A stretch of 64,000 nt of DNA. Origin: DASRDR01 sp044867785 (GTDB taxonomy: Bacteria; Methylomirabilota; Methylomirabilia; Rokubacteriales; DASRDR01). Below, in pieces: positions 1-9,352 of the stretch (position 1 is the stretch's first letter; each line of letters opens with the position of its first letter). Location: positions 9,312-73,311 of the forward strand of contig JBIOVM010000053.1 of NCBI GenBank assembly GCA_044867785.1, in the 5' to 3' direction. The notes below the pieces were generated by a model. The model was not told the DNA's origin and made no database searches. It worked only from the letters and a program-made list of their open reading frames with translations. The position numbers and the translations under genes are program-made.

Positions 1-1
1 T

Positions 2-556
2 CGGCCCCGGACCTGGGTCGACCACGTCGCCTCGGCGGCCTCGGTGGTGGGTCAGGCGATTCCCACGTTCTGGCTCGGCATCATGCTGATGCTGCTCTTC
101 GCGGTCGGCCTCCGCCTCGTGCCCGTGTCGGGCCGCTCGGGGCTGCGGAGCCTGATCCTCCCCGCCGTGTGCCTCGGGGTCTATCTGGCGCCGGTCATGA
201 TGCGCCTGGTGCGATCGGGTATGCTGGGCGTGCTCACCCAGGACTACGTTCGAACGGCCCGCGCCAAGGGCATCGCCGAGGCCGTGGTCCTCTGGAAGCA
301 CGCGTTCAAGAACGTCAGCATCCCGCTGGTGACCATGGTCGGGCTCCAGTTCGGCCGGTTGCTCGCCGGGACGGTCGTGATCGAGACGATCTTCGCCTGG
401 CCCGGCATCGGGTTCCTGACCGTCAAGGCGGTCCGGACCCTCGACTATCCCGTAGTGCAGGCCTCGGTCGTCGTCGTCGGCGCCGTCATTGCCCTGGTGA
501 ACCTCGTCACCGACCTGGTCGTCGGCTATCTCGACCCGCGAATCCGGTATGGCTGA
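2..556 (+). CDS. dipeptide/oligopeptide ABC transporter permease, DppB type (5' partial)
   Basis: Inner-membrane permease subunit of a peptide/nickel-type importer. The reading frame is open from the first codon of the window, so the N-terminal part lies outside it. What remains holds several membrane helices, the cytoplasmic EAA-type loop (around DYVRTARAKGI and the following HAFKN), and the family's typical C-terminus ending in YLDPRIRYG. It overlaps the next permease by 8 bases, a usual dppB-dppC junction. The substrate cannot be told from the sequence, and the binding protein must lie upstream. Confidence 0.9.
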   Translation, partial: RPRTWVDHVASAASVVGQAIPTFWLGIMLMLLFAVGLRLVPVSGRSGLRSLILPAVCLGVYLAPVMMRLVRSGMLGVLTQDYVRTARAKGIAEAVVLWKHAFKNVSIPLVTMVGLQFGRLLAGTVVIETIFAWPGIGFLTVKAVRTLDYPVVQASVVVVGAVIALVNLVTDLVVGYLDPRIRYG

Positions 557-1418
557 GCGGCGGCGGTGCCGGGGCTTCGCCCGGCAGTACTGGACCGGTG
601 TGCTGGGGGCCGGCCTCGTCGCGATCGCCCTCGTGGGCGCGCTCTTCGCGCCCCAACTGGCGCCACACGACCCGTACGCGCAAGACGTGGCGGCCCGGCT
701 CCGCCCGCCGGTGTGGGCCCCGATGGGCAGCGCCGAGCACCTCCTGGGAACGGATCACGTGGGGCGGGACTATCTCAGCCGGATCATCTACGGGGCGCGT
801 GTCTCCCTGGCGGCCGGAACGCTGGCGGTGCTGTGCTCGGGCGTCCTCGGGGTCGCCGCCGGCCTCGCGATGGGCATCGGCGGCCGGGCGGTGGACCGCT
901 TCCTCACGTTCCTGACGAACCTGACGCTCACCTTCCCGTTCATGCTGCTCGCCATCGTGGTGATCGCGCTCATCGGGTCCGGGTTCGTCAACATGGTGCT
1001 GGTCCTCGGGCTCACCGGCTGGCCGATGTACGCGCGGATCGTGCGGGCAGAGGTGCTGAGCTTGCGAGAACGCGAGTTCGTCGTCGCCGAGGTGGGGCTG
1101 GGAGGATCGCGGGCCCGGGTGCTGTTCGGCCACATCGTTCCGAACCTCTGGAACCTGATCATCGTCCTGGCCAGTGTGGAGGTGGCCCGGATGATCATCG
1201 TCGAGTCCTTCCTGTCGTACCTGGGCCTGGGCGTCCCTCCGCCGACCGCGTCGTGGGGCGGAATGCTAAGCGAGGGCCAACTCTACATCTTCACGCGCTG
1301 GTGGCTGGCCGCGGTCCCCGGCCTGGCGATCTTCGTCACCGTGCTCGGGGTGAACCTCATCGGCGATGCGCTGCGTGATCTGCTCGATCCCCACATGAAG
1401 ACGGTCGGCACCGGCTAG
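549..1418 (+). CDS. dipeptide/oligopeptide ABC transporter permease, DppC type
   Basis: Second permease subunit (289 aa), partner of the DppB-type protein just upstream, with which it overlaps by 8 bases. It has an N-terminal membrane helix, the periplasmic segment with LLGTDHVGRDYLSRIIYGAR that marks the DppC family, five further helices, and an EAA loop around residues 175-195. Length is normal for the family. No ATPase genes follow; the next stretch is decayed sequence, so the operon either ends here or was broken. Substrate unknown. Confidence 0.9.
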   Translation: MAERRRCRGFARQYWTGVLGAGLVAIALVGALFAPQLAPHDPYAQDVAARLRPPVWAPMGSAEHLLGTDHVGRDYLSRIIYGARVSLAAGTLAVLCSGVLGVAAGLAMGIGGRAVDRFLTFLTNLTLTFPFMLLAIVVIALIGSGFVNMVLVLGLTGWPMYARIVRAEVLSLREREFVVAEVGLGGSRARVLFGHIVPNLWNLIIVLASVEVARMIIVESFLSYLGLGVPPPTASWGGMLSEGQLYIFTRWWLAAVPGLAIFVTVLGVNLIGDALRDLLDPHMKTVGTG

Positions 1419-1745
1419 ACTGATATGGAAGGACCGACCGGCAAGTGGATTTTTCACGGGTCGGGACCTCGGTGTCGAGGCGTGATCCTGAGGGCGCCGG
1501 CTCGCACACGATGGAGCGGCTTCGACGACGAATCAGGCTGATATGCGCGGGTTGCCGAGGGCAGAGCCGCATGGCCGTGGTTCGTCGGGAGCTGCCTCTG
1601 TCTAGAAGCGCGAGTCGTCCGAGTCGCGATGACCTGGCGTCGCATACCTAGCGCGAGGACTCTCCAATCGTGTCCCAGCGAGCCGTGGCCGACGCCGCTC
1701 AGGATGCGCATGCGGATCCGACGCTCGTGTGCCTGAGTGCCGAGG
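1419..1745. other. intergenic stretch without a recognisable gene
   Basis: About 330 bases after the dppC stop. Short open frames exist on both strands but none reads like a known protein. It lies beside an insertion-sequence remnant and broken genes, so it may be eroded DNA. Confidence 0.5.
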
Positions 1746-1886
1746 TTACGCGGCCATGGGGCGTTGAGTCATCGCAGCCCAGATGAACCCGACCAGCTCG
1801 CGGGCGACCGCGGCGACGGCGACCGGGAGGCGCTTCCCGTGCCCGACGAGATGACGATAGCGCCGATGCAAGCGCTGCGGGGCGCG
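1746..1886 (-). mobile_element. remnant of an IS110-family transposase (C-terminal tail)
   Basis: The minus strand encodes about 45 residues ending at a TAA (complement of 1746-1748). They include RLHRRYRHLVGHGKR, PVAVAAVARELVGFIWA and a short tail. This arrangement, a basic RRY-HL segment and GK followed by a hydrophobic V-A-V-x-A-V-A-R-E-L-x-G-F-x-W-A helix, is what I recall from the extreme C-terminus of IS110/IS116/IS902-type transposases. Nothing upstream of it on the minus strand continues the protein, because a truncated permease gene on the other strand begins there. It appears to be the stub of an inserted element that removed the 5' end of the permease. Family assignment is from memory of the motif, not from a search. 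Confidence 0.6.
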
Positions 1887-1888
1887 GG

Positions 1889-2614
1889 CTCCCAATCGTG
1901 GTCATTGCCATCTTGTCATTCACCTCGGGTCAGTATCTCGCGTTCCCGCCGCCGCCGGGGTTGTCGCTGCGATGGCACGAGGCCGTCCTCCGCTCACCGG
2001 AGTGGCGAGCGGCGCTTGCCGTCAGCTTCCGGGTAGCGCTGCTGACGACGGCGGCCTCCACGACCTTGTCGGTGGTGACGGCGCTCGCTCTGACTCGGGG
2101 GACGTTTCGCGGGAAGCGCGTTGTCTACGCGCTGGTCCTGGCACCGCTCATCGTCCCGACCATCATTACCGCGATCGCTCTGCACTTCCTCTTCTCGGGG
2201 CTAGGCCTTATCGGCACGACGGTGGCGATCGTGATCGGCCACACCGTCCTGGCACTGCCCATTGCCGCCATCCTTGTCACCGGCACGCTGCAGGCCTTCG
2301 ACGTCCGGCTCGAGCAGGCGGCCCTGTCGATGGGAGCCAGCCGCTGGATGACATTTCGCCGTGTGACCCTCCCCCTGATCGCTCCTGGGGTCGTCTCGGC
2401 CGCACTATTCTCCTTCCTTCCCTCTTTCGAGGAGTTGCTGGTGCCGCTATTCGTCGCCGGGCCGTTCAACCAGATATTGCCGCTCCGCATCTGGAACAGT
2501 GTGCTGTTCGGGCTCGATCCCACGGTCACTGCCGTCAGCACTCTGTTGATCGCATTGACGGTCCTGGTACTCGGCGGGTCGGCGATCCTGCGCGCCTGGG
2601 CCGCTTACCGATGA
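1889..2614 (+). pseudogene. PotC-like ABC permease, N-terminally truncated
   Basis: The frame from about 1889 reads LPIVVIAILSFTSGQYLAFPPP, which matches the end of the first membrane helix and the first periplasmic loop of spermidine/putrescine-type (PotC) permeases. The rest is intact: further helices, an EAA loop (EQAALSMGASRWMTFRRVTLP) and a normal C-terminus. The beginning, including the cytoplasmic N-terminus and most of helix 1, is missing and is replaced by the IS110-like remnant. A GTG at 1898 could start a 238-residue protein, but no good ribosome binding site precedes it and partner genes are absent. It overlaps the following broken amidohydrolase by four bases (ATGA), so the two were once an operon. 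Confidence 0.75.
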
Positions 2615-3056
2615 AGCGGCGGCGGCCGACCATGCGAGAGGACCGGCGCGGGCTTCTTACGGTGGACGTCCGTTCCCACGTGTTCACACCGGAGGCCGAG
2701 GTCATCGCGAGGCAGATGACCGATGCCGCGTCGAGGCGATGGGCCGGTACACCACCGACGCGACTAGCCAGGTGAACCGTGCGCAACGGGAACGGATCTA
2801 CCCGAAGCTCACCTCGATTGCCGCGCGGCTGGCCGACCTCGACACGATGGAAATCGACGTCGCGGTCCTCTCCCCGGCGCCGCCGCAGTATCACTACGGG
2901 ATCCCCGCGAAAGCAGGGCAAGACGTCGCCCGTCTCATCAACGACCGGATAGCCGGCATCGTGAGAGAGCGGCCCGATCGCTTCGTCGGTCTCGGGACGG
3001 TGCCGATGCAGGCGCCCGAACTCGCCGTGGAAGAGCTCGTCGAGCGGCAAGAGTAG
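2611..3056 (+). pseudogene. ACMSD-like amidohydrolase, frameshifted and 3'-truncated
   Basis: Two reading frames together spell the start of an amidohydrolase of the aminocarboxymuconate-semialdehyde decarboxylase type. The first (from 2611) reads LLTVDVRSHVFTPEAEVIARQM, corresponding to the usual D-x-H-x-H-x-x-P start but with H replaced by R in the first metal-binding position. Near 2730-2745 the homology moves to another frame (from 2739), giving ARLADLDTMEIDVAVLSPAPP and RPDRFVGLGTVPMQAPELAVEEL, after which it stops. The family normally runs 300 or more residues and only about 140 are left. The break and the missing two thirds make this a pseudogene. Its ATG overlaps the upstream permease stop. 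Confidence 0.8.
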
Positions 3057-3191
3057 ATAGCGGCCGGTCCCTCGAAGCTCTCAGACGGGGCAATGGCACC
3101 GTGCTCTGCCCGTGAGCCGAGTGATTGCGGCGACGGAGATCTCTAAGGCCAGCCCATCTCGAAGACCTGGTCGGTTGCCGGTGTTCCCGCT

Positions 3192-4532
3192 TCACGGCGG
3201 CGGTGAGGGCAGCAGCGCGTTTGAGGGCAAGACGCCGACCTTTAGCCCGCCCTTGTAGACCGCGGCCACGTTGGCCACGTGGCGGATGTCGTCGAGCGCG
3301 TTGCCGCGGACGACGAGCAGGTCGGCCTCCTTGCCGGGCGCCAGCGTCCCGGTGAGCTCCGCGACACCGCACGCGCGCGCGGCCACAGAGGTGGCGGCCT
3401 CGATGGCCTGGAGCGGACTCATGCCGCCTTGCACGGCGAGCTCCATGCCGTAGTGCATCCGGCCGAACTCGCAGTCGAAGGGGCCGGCATCGCTGCTGAC
3501 GACCAGGCGCGGGTGCATGCCGTCCGCGAGGAGGCTCGCGAAGATTCCGAGCTTCATCTCGTAGTAGCGCTCGAGGGCGTCGCGGCGCCGCGCTTCCACG
3601 GGCGAGAGTCGCTCGTGCTCGCGTTTTGCCCGGAGCTCCACGAGGGTGTCATAGCCGCCTGCCTGGAAGGTAAAGCTCACGAAGGTTCCCTGTGTCAGGA
3701 TGCGCTCGGTCACGCGAGGGTCATACTGCATGATGCCGCTCGACGAGACGCCCGCGCCGTACTCCACCACGTCGCCCGGGACCAGGAACTCCCCGTGCTC
3801 GATGCAATCGAGGCCTGCCTCCAGCGCGTTGACCATCGACTGCTTGGCTCGGCAGTGGGCGGTCGTGAGCCGGCCGAGACCGTGGGCGGTCTCCACCGCA
3901 ACCCGCAGTTCCTCCGCCGTGTACGAGGCGTAGTAAGGAATGTTGCCGGCGGTGGCGCCGCCCGACGCCATGATCTTGATGTGATCCGCGCCCTCGGCGA
4001 CCAGCTGGCGGACCACCGCCCGGATCGCCTCCAAGCCATCGGCCTCGCCGTTGCACCAGTAGAAATGACCGTAGCGGTGCGTCACGGGACGTCCGCTCAG
4101 CAGGAGGCGTGGCCCCACGAAGTAGCCGCGGTTGATGGCCTCGCGGACGATGAACGTCACGCGGTTCCGTCCGCCGTTGTCCCGGAGCGTCGTCACGCCG
4201 CAGGCCAGATGCCGCTGGAGGTTCCGGACCGAGACGAGGGCCATCATCTCGTCCGGGTCGAGCACCATCTGCTCGTAGGTCCGCCGGTCGGCGGCCAGGG
4301 TGAGGTGGGCGTGGGCGTCGATCAGCCCCGGCAGGAGCGTCGCGTCCGGATACGTCTCGACGCCAGTCGGTGGAACGGGCGCCAGCAGGTCGGCCGCCCG
4401 CCCCACTGCGGTGATGCGCGACCCATCGACGGCGACGGCACCGTCCTCGATCGTCCCCTGCAGGCCCGCCGTGACGACGCGCGCGGCTCGGATCCAGCGG
4501 CGCGTCCGGGGCTCGTCGCTCACTCCGCTCAT
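3192..4532 (-). CDS. metal-dependent amidohydrolase, imidazolonepropionase/prolidase-like
   Basis: A 446-residue cytoplasmic hydrolase of the amidohydrolase superfamily. The metal-binding D-A-H-A-H motif is at residues 72-76. The Lys-containing strand (HIKIMASGG), a His in TTAHC, another in CIEHGEF and the late Asp in VVSSDAGP supply the remaining ligands of a binuclear site. The closing segment GTLAPGKEADLLVVRGN is typical of the small beta domain in this branch, which includes Xaa-Pro dipeptidases and imidazolonepropionases. It is the last gene of a minus-strand operon behind a sugar-type transporter, 24 bases after the permease, so it probably acts on the imported compound or its product. 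Exact substrate unknown. Confidence 0.88.
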   Translation of the reverse strand: MSGVSDEPRTRRWIRAARVVTAGLQGTIEDGAVAVDGSRITAVGRAADLLAPVPPTGVETYPDATLLPGLIDAHAHLTLAADRRTYEQMVLDPDEMMALVSVRNLQRHLACGVTTLRDNGGRNRVTFIVREAINRGYFVGPRLLLSGRPVTHRYGHFYWCNGEADGLEAIRAVVRQLVAEGADHIKIMASGGATAGNIPYYASYTAEELRVAVETAHGLGRLTTAHCRAKQSMVNALEAGLDCIEHGEFLVPGDVVEYGAGVSSSGIMQYDPRVTERILTQGTFVSFTFQAGGYDTLVELRAKREHERLSPVEARRRDALERYYEMKLGIFASLLADGMHPRLVVSSDAGPFDCEFGRMHYGMELAVQGGMSPLQAIEAATSVAARACGVAELTGTLAPGKEADLLVVRGNALDDIRHVANVAAVYKGGLKVGVLPSNALLPSPPP

Positions 4533-4556
4533 GCCCGTGCCTCCATTGGAGTCGGG

Positions 4557-5393
4557 TTACCTCACCGCGCCCATGGTCAACCCCGAGACGAACCACTTCT
4601 GCAGGATCAGGAACACGAGCACGATCGGCAGCACGACGACCAGCGCCGCCGCCGTCAGGTGCCCCCACTCGACGCCGAGCTCGGTGAAGAACATGTAGAG
4701 CCCGACCGGCGACGTCTTCACGCCGGTCTCGGTCAGGAAGGTCGCCGCGTAGATGAACTCCTGCGCCGAGCGCACGAACGTGATCAGCGCCACGGCCACC
4801 ACGCCGGGAAGGCTCAGCGGGAAGACCACGCTGACGAACGTCCGGAGGCGGGAGGAGCCGTCCACCGAGGCCGCCTCGTCCAGCTCCATCGGGATCGTGT
4901 CGAGGTAGCTCTTCATGAGCCAGACGCTGATCGGCAGGAACTCGACCGCGTAGACGACGCCGAGGCCCACGAGGCTGTTCAGGAGCGCCATCTTGTGCAG
5001 CATCAGGTAGAGGGGCACGACCTTGGTGGCTCCGGAGACCATGACGCAGCCGAGGAGGCTGATCAGCAGGACATGCTTCCCGGGGAAGCGGAAACGCGAG
5101 AACCCGTATCCGGCGAGGCTGCTCGCCACCACGACGATGACGGCGGCGAGGGTCGCCGCAAGCATCGTGTTGACGATCTGGGCGGGCACCGGCGTCCGGG
5201 TGAGCACGTCGACGTAGTTCTGGACGGTCAACGGGCTCGGGAGCCACTGCGGCGGATACCGGACGGCATCCTCCGGACGCTTCAGGGAGGTGACCAGGGC
5301 CCAGAGGAGCGGGAACATCGAGTACGCCGCGAACGTGGCGAGGAGGAGATGGACCACGGTCCGCGAGCGTGCCGGCCGGGAGGGGAACGCCAT
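4557..5393 (-). CDS. carbohydrate-type ABC transporter permease, MalG family
   Basis: Inner-membrane permease (278 aa) with six predicted helices. The EAA loop at residues 173-179 (EAASVDG) is followed by a hydrophobic P-L-S-L-P segment, as in MalG/UgpE proteins that contact the ATPase. It pairs with the MalF-type protein encoded just upstream (6-base gap) and with the binding protein further up. No MalK-type ATPase is present nearby, so a shared ATPase encoded elsewhere is likely. The C-terminus ending in SGLTMGAVR is the usual one for this family. Confidence 0.93.
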   Translation of the reverse strand: MAFPSRPARSRTVVHLLLATFAAYSMFPLLWALVTSLKRPEDAVRYPPQWLPSPLTVQNYVDVLTRTPVPAQIVNTMLAATLAAVIVVVASSLAGYGFSRFRFPGKHVLLISLLGCVMVSGATKVVPLYLMLHKMALLNSLVGLGVVYAVEFLPISVWLMKSYLDTIPMELDEAASVDGSSRLRTFVSVVFPLSLPGVVAVALITFVRSAQEFIYAATFLTETGVKTSPVGLYMFFTELGVEWGHLTAAALVVVLPIVLVFLILQKWFVSGLTMGAVR

Positions 5394-5399
5394 CCCCGC

Positions 5400-6374
5400 C
5401 TACCGCCGGCTCTGCGAGAGGGATCGGATGTAGAGCACCGTGAGGATCAGGTTGATGCCGAACATGACCATCGCCACCGCTGATCCGTAGCCGATGTGGA
5501 AGAAGGCGAACGACTCCTTCCACATGTAGAGCCCGAGCGTCTCGGTCATCCGGGCGGGCCCGCCGCCGGTCACGACGAGCGGAATGTCGATCAGGTTCAC
5601 GGACCGGATGCTCAGGAGAATGGTGGCGACGAGCAGGGTTGGCACGAGGAGCGGCAGGGTGATGAAGCGGAGCGCCCGCCAGAAGCCCGCCCCGTCGATG
5701 CGCGCGGCCTCGTAGAGCGTGCCGTCGATCCCCTGCAGCCCGGCGAGGACGAGGATCATGCCGTAGCCGGTGCTGCGCCAGACCTCGACCAGGACCATGG
5801 TCGCGAGAGCCAACCCCGGGCTCAGGAAGAACGAGACGTTGATCCCGAGACCGGCCAGCATGTAGTTGGCGATTCCGATGTCCGGGATGAGGATCCAGCG
5901 CCACATCACCCCGACGACCACGGCCGTGAGCGCCCACGGCAGGACGACGGTCGATCGGTAGAACGTCCGGAACCGCACCCGCTCGTTGAGCGCGAGCGCC
6001 AGGGCCAGCCCGAGCACGAGGATGAGCGCCAGGGAGCCGATCAGGAACACGACCGTGTTGCCGAGGGCGCGCAGCGCCAGCGGATCCTGAGCGAGCTCGA
6101 CGTAGTTCCGCCAGCCCACCGACCGGGTGACGACGCGCATGAGGTTCCAGTCGGTGAAGCTGGTCTGGAACACGTACAGCGTCGGATAGATGGTCAATGC
6201 GAAGACCAGGATGACTGCCGGCGCGACGAGGAGGTACGGCAGCACCCGGTCGGAGGTGAGCGCCCGCCCGACGGCTCCCCCCGCCGACAGGCGCGTTCGC
6301 GATCGGAGCGGGGGCGCCGGCCGGATGGTCGGGACGGCCGGGCGCGCATCCGGCACGAGCGGGGACGGAGCCAT
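5400..6374 (-). CDS. carbohydrate-type ABC transporter permease, MalF/UgpA family
   Basis: Six-helix permease of 324 residues from the ATG at 6374; the frame is open further upstream but that would overlap the binding-protein gene. The first 40 residues are proline- and arginine-rich and cytoplasmic, then helices begin at about residue 45. The EAA loop lies at residues 222-228 (EAARIDG), followed by FWRALRFITLPLL. Together with the MalG-type protein downstream it forms the channel of an importer for a sugar, polyol or similar solute. The gap to the binding-protein stop is 32 bases. Confidence 0.92.
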   Translation of the reverse strand: MAPSPLVPDARPAVPTIRPAPPLRSRTRLSAGGAVGRALTSDRVLPYLLVAPAVILVFALTIYPTLYVFQTSFTDWNLMRVVTRSVGWRNYVELAQDPLALRALGNTVVFLIGSLALILVLGLALALALNERVRFRTFYRSTVVLPWALTAVVVGVMWRWILIPDIGIANYMLAGLGINVSFFLSPGLALATMVLVEVWRSTGYGMILVLAGLQGIDGTLYEAARIDGAGFWRALRFITLPLLVPTLLVATILLSIRSVNLIDIPLVVTGGGPARMTETLGLYMWKESFAFFHIGYGSAVAMVMFGINLILTVLYIRSLSQSRR

Positions 6375-6406
6375 GGGGGCGTGAGCGCCGTGGGCGCGGC
6401 GTCCGC

Positions 6407-7819
6407 CTACCTGAGCCTCGCCTCGTAGCGCGCCTGCTGCCGCTTCAGCGTCTCGTCCACCGGCTGCCGCTGCAGGATGATGAGGTTCAGCGCCTCGATC
6501 AGGGTCTCCGAGTAGAAGTTGACCTCCCTGATGAAGGGGAAGGGCGTCGCCGTCTTGAAGGTGTAGTTGGCCAGGTACCCCAGCAGCGGATCTGACTTGT
6601 AGACCGGATCCGCCAGCGCCGACTGGCGCGACGGCGCGCCGAACTGGTATTTGGCCGCGAGGAGCAGGGTCTTCGTGGCGCCGATCTCCTTCAACAGCTC
6701 GAACGCCGCGGGGCCCTTCCGGGGATCCTTCGCCGCTCTCGCCGAAATGAGGAAGCCGTACACCTCGCTGTAGGAGCGGGGCTCGTTGCCGGGGTAGGTC
6801 GGGTAGGGCGCGAAGCCGAAGCTGTCGGGCCCCATCTTCTCGAGGATCGGGGGCAGCAGCGCGTGGATGACGATCCCCATCGCCCAGGATTTGGCGCCGA
6901 AGAGATCCACTTCGTCGTTGGCCTTCATGGTCAGGGACTCGGGGGCCAGAATCTTGTGATCGTGGTACATGTCCGCCAGCAGCTTGGCAATCCGGCGGTG
7001 CTCCGGGGTGTCCATGAGACCCTTGCCGTCCTTGTCGACGATCGCGCCCCCCAGCGAGCGGATCATGGGCATCGTGAACGACACGGGGTTGGGGGTGGAT
7101 GCGGCGCTGAGTTCCACGCCGAAGCCCCACTGGTTCGGCCGTCCCGTCCCCCGCGTGTCCTTGGTCAGGGCCTTGCCGGCGCGGATCAAGTCGTCCCAGG
7201 TCTTCGGCGGCTCGGCGATGCCAGCCTCCTTGAGGAGCGCCTTGTTGTACCCGAGGCCCGTCGAGGTGAGATAGACGGGCATGGCCACGATCTTGCCGCC
7301 GACCGAGCAGGCCTCGCGGAGGACGGCCTGGTTGAAGTCACTCCACTCGTCGTACTTGAACTGTCCGAGGTCCGCGACGAAGCCGGCGTTCGCGAGCGGC
7401 TGGTTGTCTTGGCTCTGCGCCCCGAGCACGTCGGGAGGGTTGCCGGCCTGCGACGCCGCGATGAAGGTCTGGGTCGCCACGTTCCAGTTGGCCGTCTGGT
7501 ACTGGAGCTTGATGTCCTTGTGCTCGGCCTCGAAGCGCTTGATCGTCTCGTAGAACCACAGCCGGCGCTTCGGTACGGTGGCGGGGTCATTCTTCTGGAG
7601 CCCCTCGACGACCTTCCAGTGCTCCCACAGCAGGACATTCAGCGTGACCGGCCCACCCTTCGCGGGAGCCGTCTGTGCCCACGCCGAGCGGCTTCCGAAC
7701 GCTCCGCCCCCGCCGAGGCCTATGCCCGCCGCGCCCTTCAGCAGATCGCGGCGTGAGACCTGCCCCGCGCGTGTGGATCCCCTACGATTCGCCGATCGGT
7801 CCGGACTCTTCGTGGGCAT
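6407..7819 (-). CDS. extracellular solute-binding protein, family 1, Tat-exported
   Basis: Binding protein of a carbohydrate-type importer, 470 aa from the ATG at 7819. That start sits 8 bases after an AGGAGG, whereas the ATG at 7825 would be only 2 bases away. The N-terminus carries a twin-arginine signal (SRRDLLKG, about residues 25-35) followed by a glycine-rich hydrophobic stretch and an A-W-A cleavage region, so export in folded form is likely. The body shows typical family-1 features such as LAGFVADLGQF-like segments, NKALLKEAGI and PPKTWDDLI. First gene of the operon with malF-, malG- and amidohydrolase-like genes. The ligand is not evident; the family also carries non-sugar ligands. 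Confidence 0.92.
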   Translation of the reverse strand: MPTKSPDRSANRRGSTRAGQVSRRDLLKGAAGIGLGGGGAFGSRSAWAQTAPAKGGPVTLNVLLWEHWKVVEGLQKNDPATVPKRRLWFYETIKRFEAEHKDIKLQYQTANWNVATQTFIAASQAGNPPDVLGAQSQDNQPLANAGFVADLGQFKYDEWSDFNQAVLREACSVGGKIVAMPVYLTSTGLGYNKALLKEAGIAEPPKTWDDLIRAGKALTKDTRGTGRPNQWGFGVELSAASTPNPVSFTMPMIRSLGGAIVDKDGKGLMDTPEHRRIAKLLADMYHDHKILAPESLTMKANDEVDLFGAKSWAMGIVIHALLPPILEKMGPDSFGFAPYPTYPGNEPRSYSEVYGFLISARAAKDPRKGPAAFELLKEIGATKTLLLAAKYQFGAPSRQSALADPVYKSDPLLGYLANYTFKTATPFPFIREVNFYSETLIEALNLIILQRQPVDETLKRQQARYEARLR

Positions 7820-8457
7820 GATCATGGCCTCCTGTGTCCGAAGTCGGACGGACGAACGTCTCGAAGAACGGCGACCCGGAGTCGTCCGGGGCCGGTCTGG
7901 CCCCAGTGTGGGACCGGCGCCGCATCTCACGATAGCCGCCGACTGTTCGAAGCTCGTACCCGTCACCTAGACGGTATCGAATCCACAAGGTTCTTTCCAG
8001 GGGCCGACTCGCGTGCGGATCGTCTATCTCACGCGCTCCGCGCGCGCATGACGAGGGCTCATGCGGAGTGATCGTCGTCGATCAGGGCGTGGGGCCGCCA
8101 TGCGTCTCGAGCGGATTCGGCCAAGGCGGCCACGCTGACGGCGAGCGGGTGGTGCGCCTGCGCGCCCTCGCCGCGGTATCTGCGGCCCGAACTGCTCCGC
8201 CTTCTCAACCGACACACCGGTGTAGCGGCGTTTAATTAAGGTCAATCCAGTACGTCGCCCGTGCGGTGTAGCACTCTGCAAATCCAGCCCCCGCAACCAC
8301 AAGTACTACGCCGCCCAGAAGTCCTTTGCCGGAAACGATGACCTCGGCCCTGGCATCCGTGCGTTCCCGCGGCCCGGATGGACCACCACCCACTGCATGT
8401 CCTTCTGCCACGTGCGACCTGGCTGATGTTGACGTCGCGGTGGACGCACACGCGGCC
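7820..8457. other. long intergenic stretch, no gene recognised
   Basis: About 640 bases between the start of the binding-protein operon and the end of the cyclase gene. Short open frames on both strands do not resemble any family I know and their codon use is not convincing. A small AT-rich island (TTTAATTAAGG near 8230) stands out. The promoter of the minus-strand transporter operon should lie in its left part, but I see no clear -35/-10 pair. Confidence 0.5.
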
Positions 8458-9243
8458 CTAATCGTCCACCAGTGCCACCGCGCGGACCCATCCGCCGCTG
8501 GCGCGTGCGATCTTGATCGGAAACACCGAAACCCGGAAGCCGTGCGGCTTCGGGAGCTGGTCCAGGTTCGCGAGCTTCTCGATGTGGCAGTACTCGCGCT
8601 CCCGGCCGACGCGGTGGGCCGGCAGGAACGCCTCCCGGTTGCCCGCCTTGAGATCGTCCTTCATGAAGGCGATCGGGCGGTCGAAGCTCCAGGCGTCGAT
8701 GCCGCACACCTTGACGCCCTGATCGAGGAGCCAGAGGGTTCCGTCGCGTCCCATGCCCGGCTGGCTGACCATGAAGTCGTGCTTGCGGTAGCGCTTGGTG
8801 GCGTCGGTCCGGATCAGGACGATGTCGTAGGGCTTGATGTGGTAGTCGATCGCGGCGACCGCCTGCTCGAGGTCGGCGACCGTGATGAGCTCGCCGGGCT
8901 TGCGATGGGTCAGGTCGAGCACCACGCCGTCGCCGAAGCACCACTCCAGCGGGATCTCGTCGATGCCGCGCGCGGGGCTGCCGCCGCACGTCGGCCCGTA
9001 ATGCCACGGCGAGTCCATGTGCGTTCCGCTGTGCGTGTTGAGCGTCACGTCCTCGGCGGACAGTCCGAAGCCGTCGGGGAGCAGGTCAGGGTCGAAGCCG
9101 TTGTTCTTGGCCGTCCGGCGGCCGCCCTCGTGGTGGTCCCAGTAGAAGATGTGCGGCGAGTCGCGGTCCATCGAGTAGTTCTCGAGTGGAACGCTCAGGT
9201 CGATGCAGCGGAAGCTCCGTCGTCCGGCCGCGCCTGCCTTCAT
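8458..9243 (-). CDS. cyclase family protein, kynurenine-formamidase type
   Basis: Metal-dependent hydrolase of the cyclase family (PF04199), which includes bacterial kynurenine formamidase and isatin hydrolase. The hallmark H-x-G-T-H-x-D-x-P-x-H is at residues 71-81. A start at 9243 (261 aa) is preferred because GGAGGT lies 7 bases upstream; an ATG 15 bases earlier would include that site within the coding region. It is the last gene of a minus-strand operon that begins with a regulator and a molybdenum hydroxylase. It may open a ring amide or imide formed after hydroxylation. That pathway link is inference. Confidence 0.88.
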   Translation of the reverse strand: MKAGAAGRRSFRCIDLSVPLENYSMDRDSPHIFYWDHHEGGRRTAKNNGFDPDLLPDGFGLSAEDVTLNTHSGTHMDSPWHYGPTCGGSPARGIDEIPLEWCFGDGVVLDLTHRKPGELITVADLEQAVAAIDYHIKPYDIVLIRTDATKRYRKHDFMVSQPGMGRDGTLWLLDQGVKVCGIDAWSFDRPIAFMKDDLKAGNREAFLPAHRVGREREYCHIEKLANLDQLPKPHGFRVSVFPIKIARASGGWVRAVALVDD

Positions 9244-9352
9244 CCCTCTCACCTCCACGGGGCGTCGTGGGCGGCGCCCGGGCTGATCGTGAACCCATCG
9301 ACCGCGGGGGACGCCCGGCGCCGTTGCCGGTCGAGTGCTGCCCCGCGTGCCG

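Noticed and set aside
1737..2036. Plus-strand open frame across the start of the broken permease
   Set aside because: It runs over the IS110-like remnant and out of frame with the permease; the translation has no family-like features.
3279..5483. 734-codon open frame on the plus strand
   Set aside because: Antisense to the amidohydrolase and permease genes, with no domain-like sequence.
8024..8302. Open frame in the 7.8-8.5 kb gap
   Set aside because: No resemblance to a family, no ribosome binding site, Arg-rich throughout.
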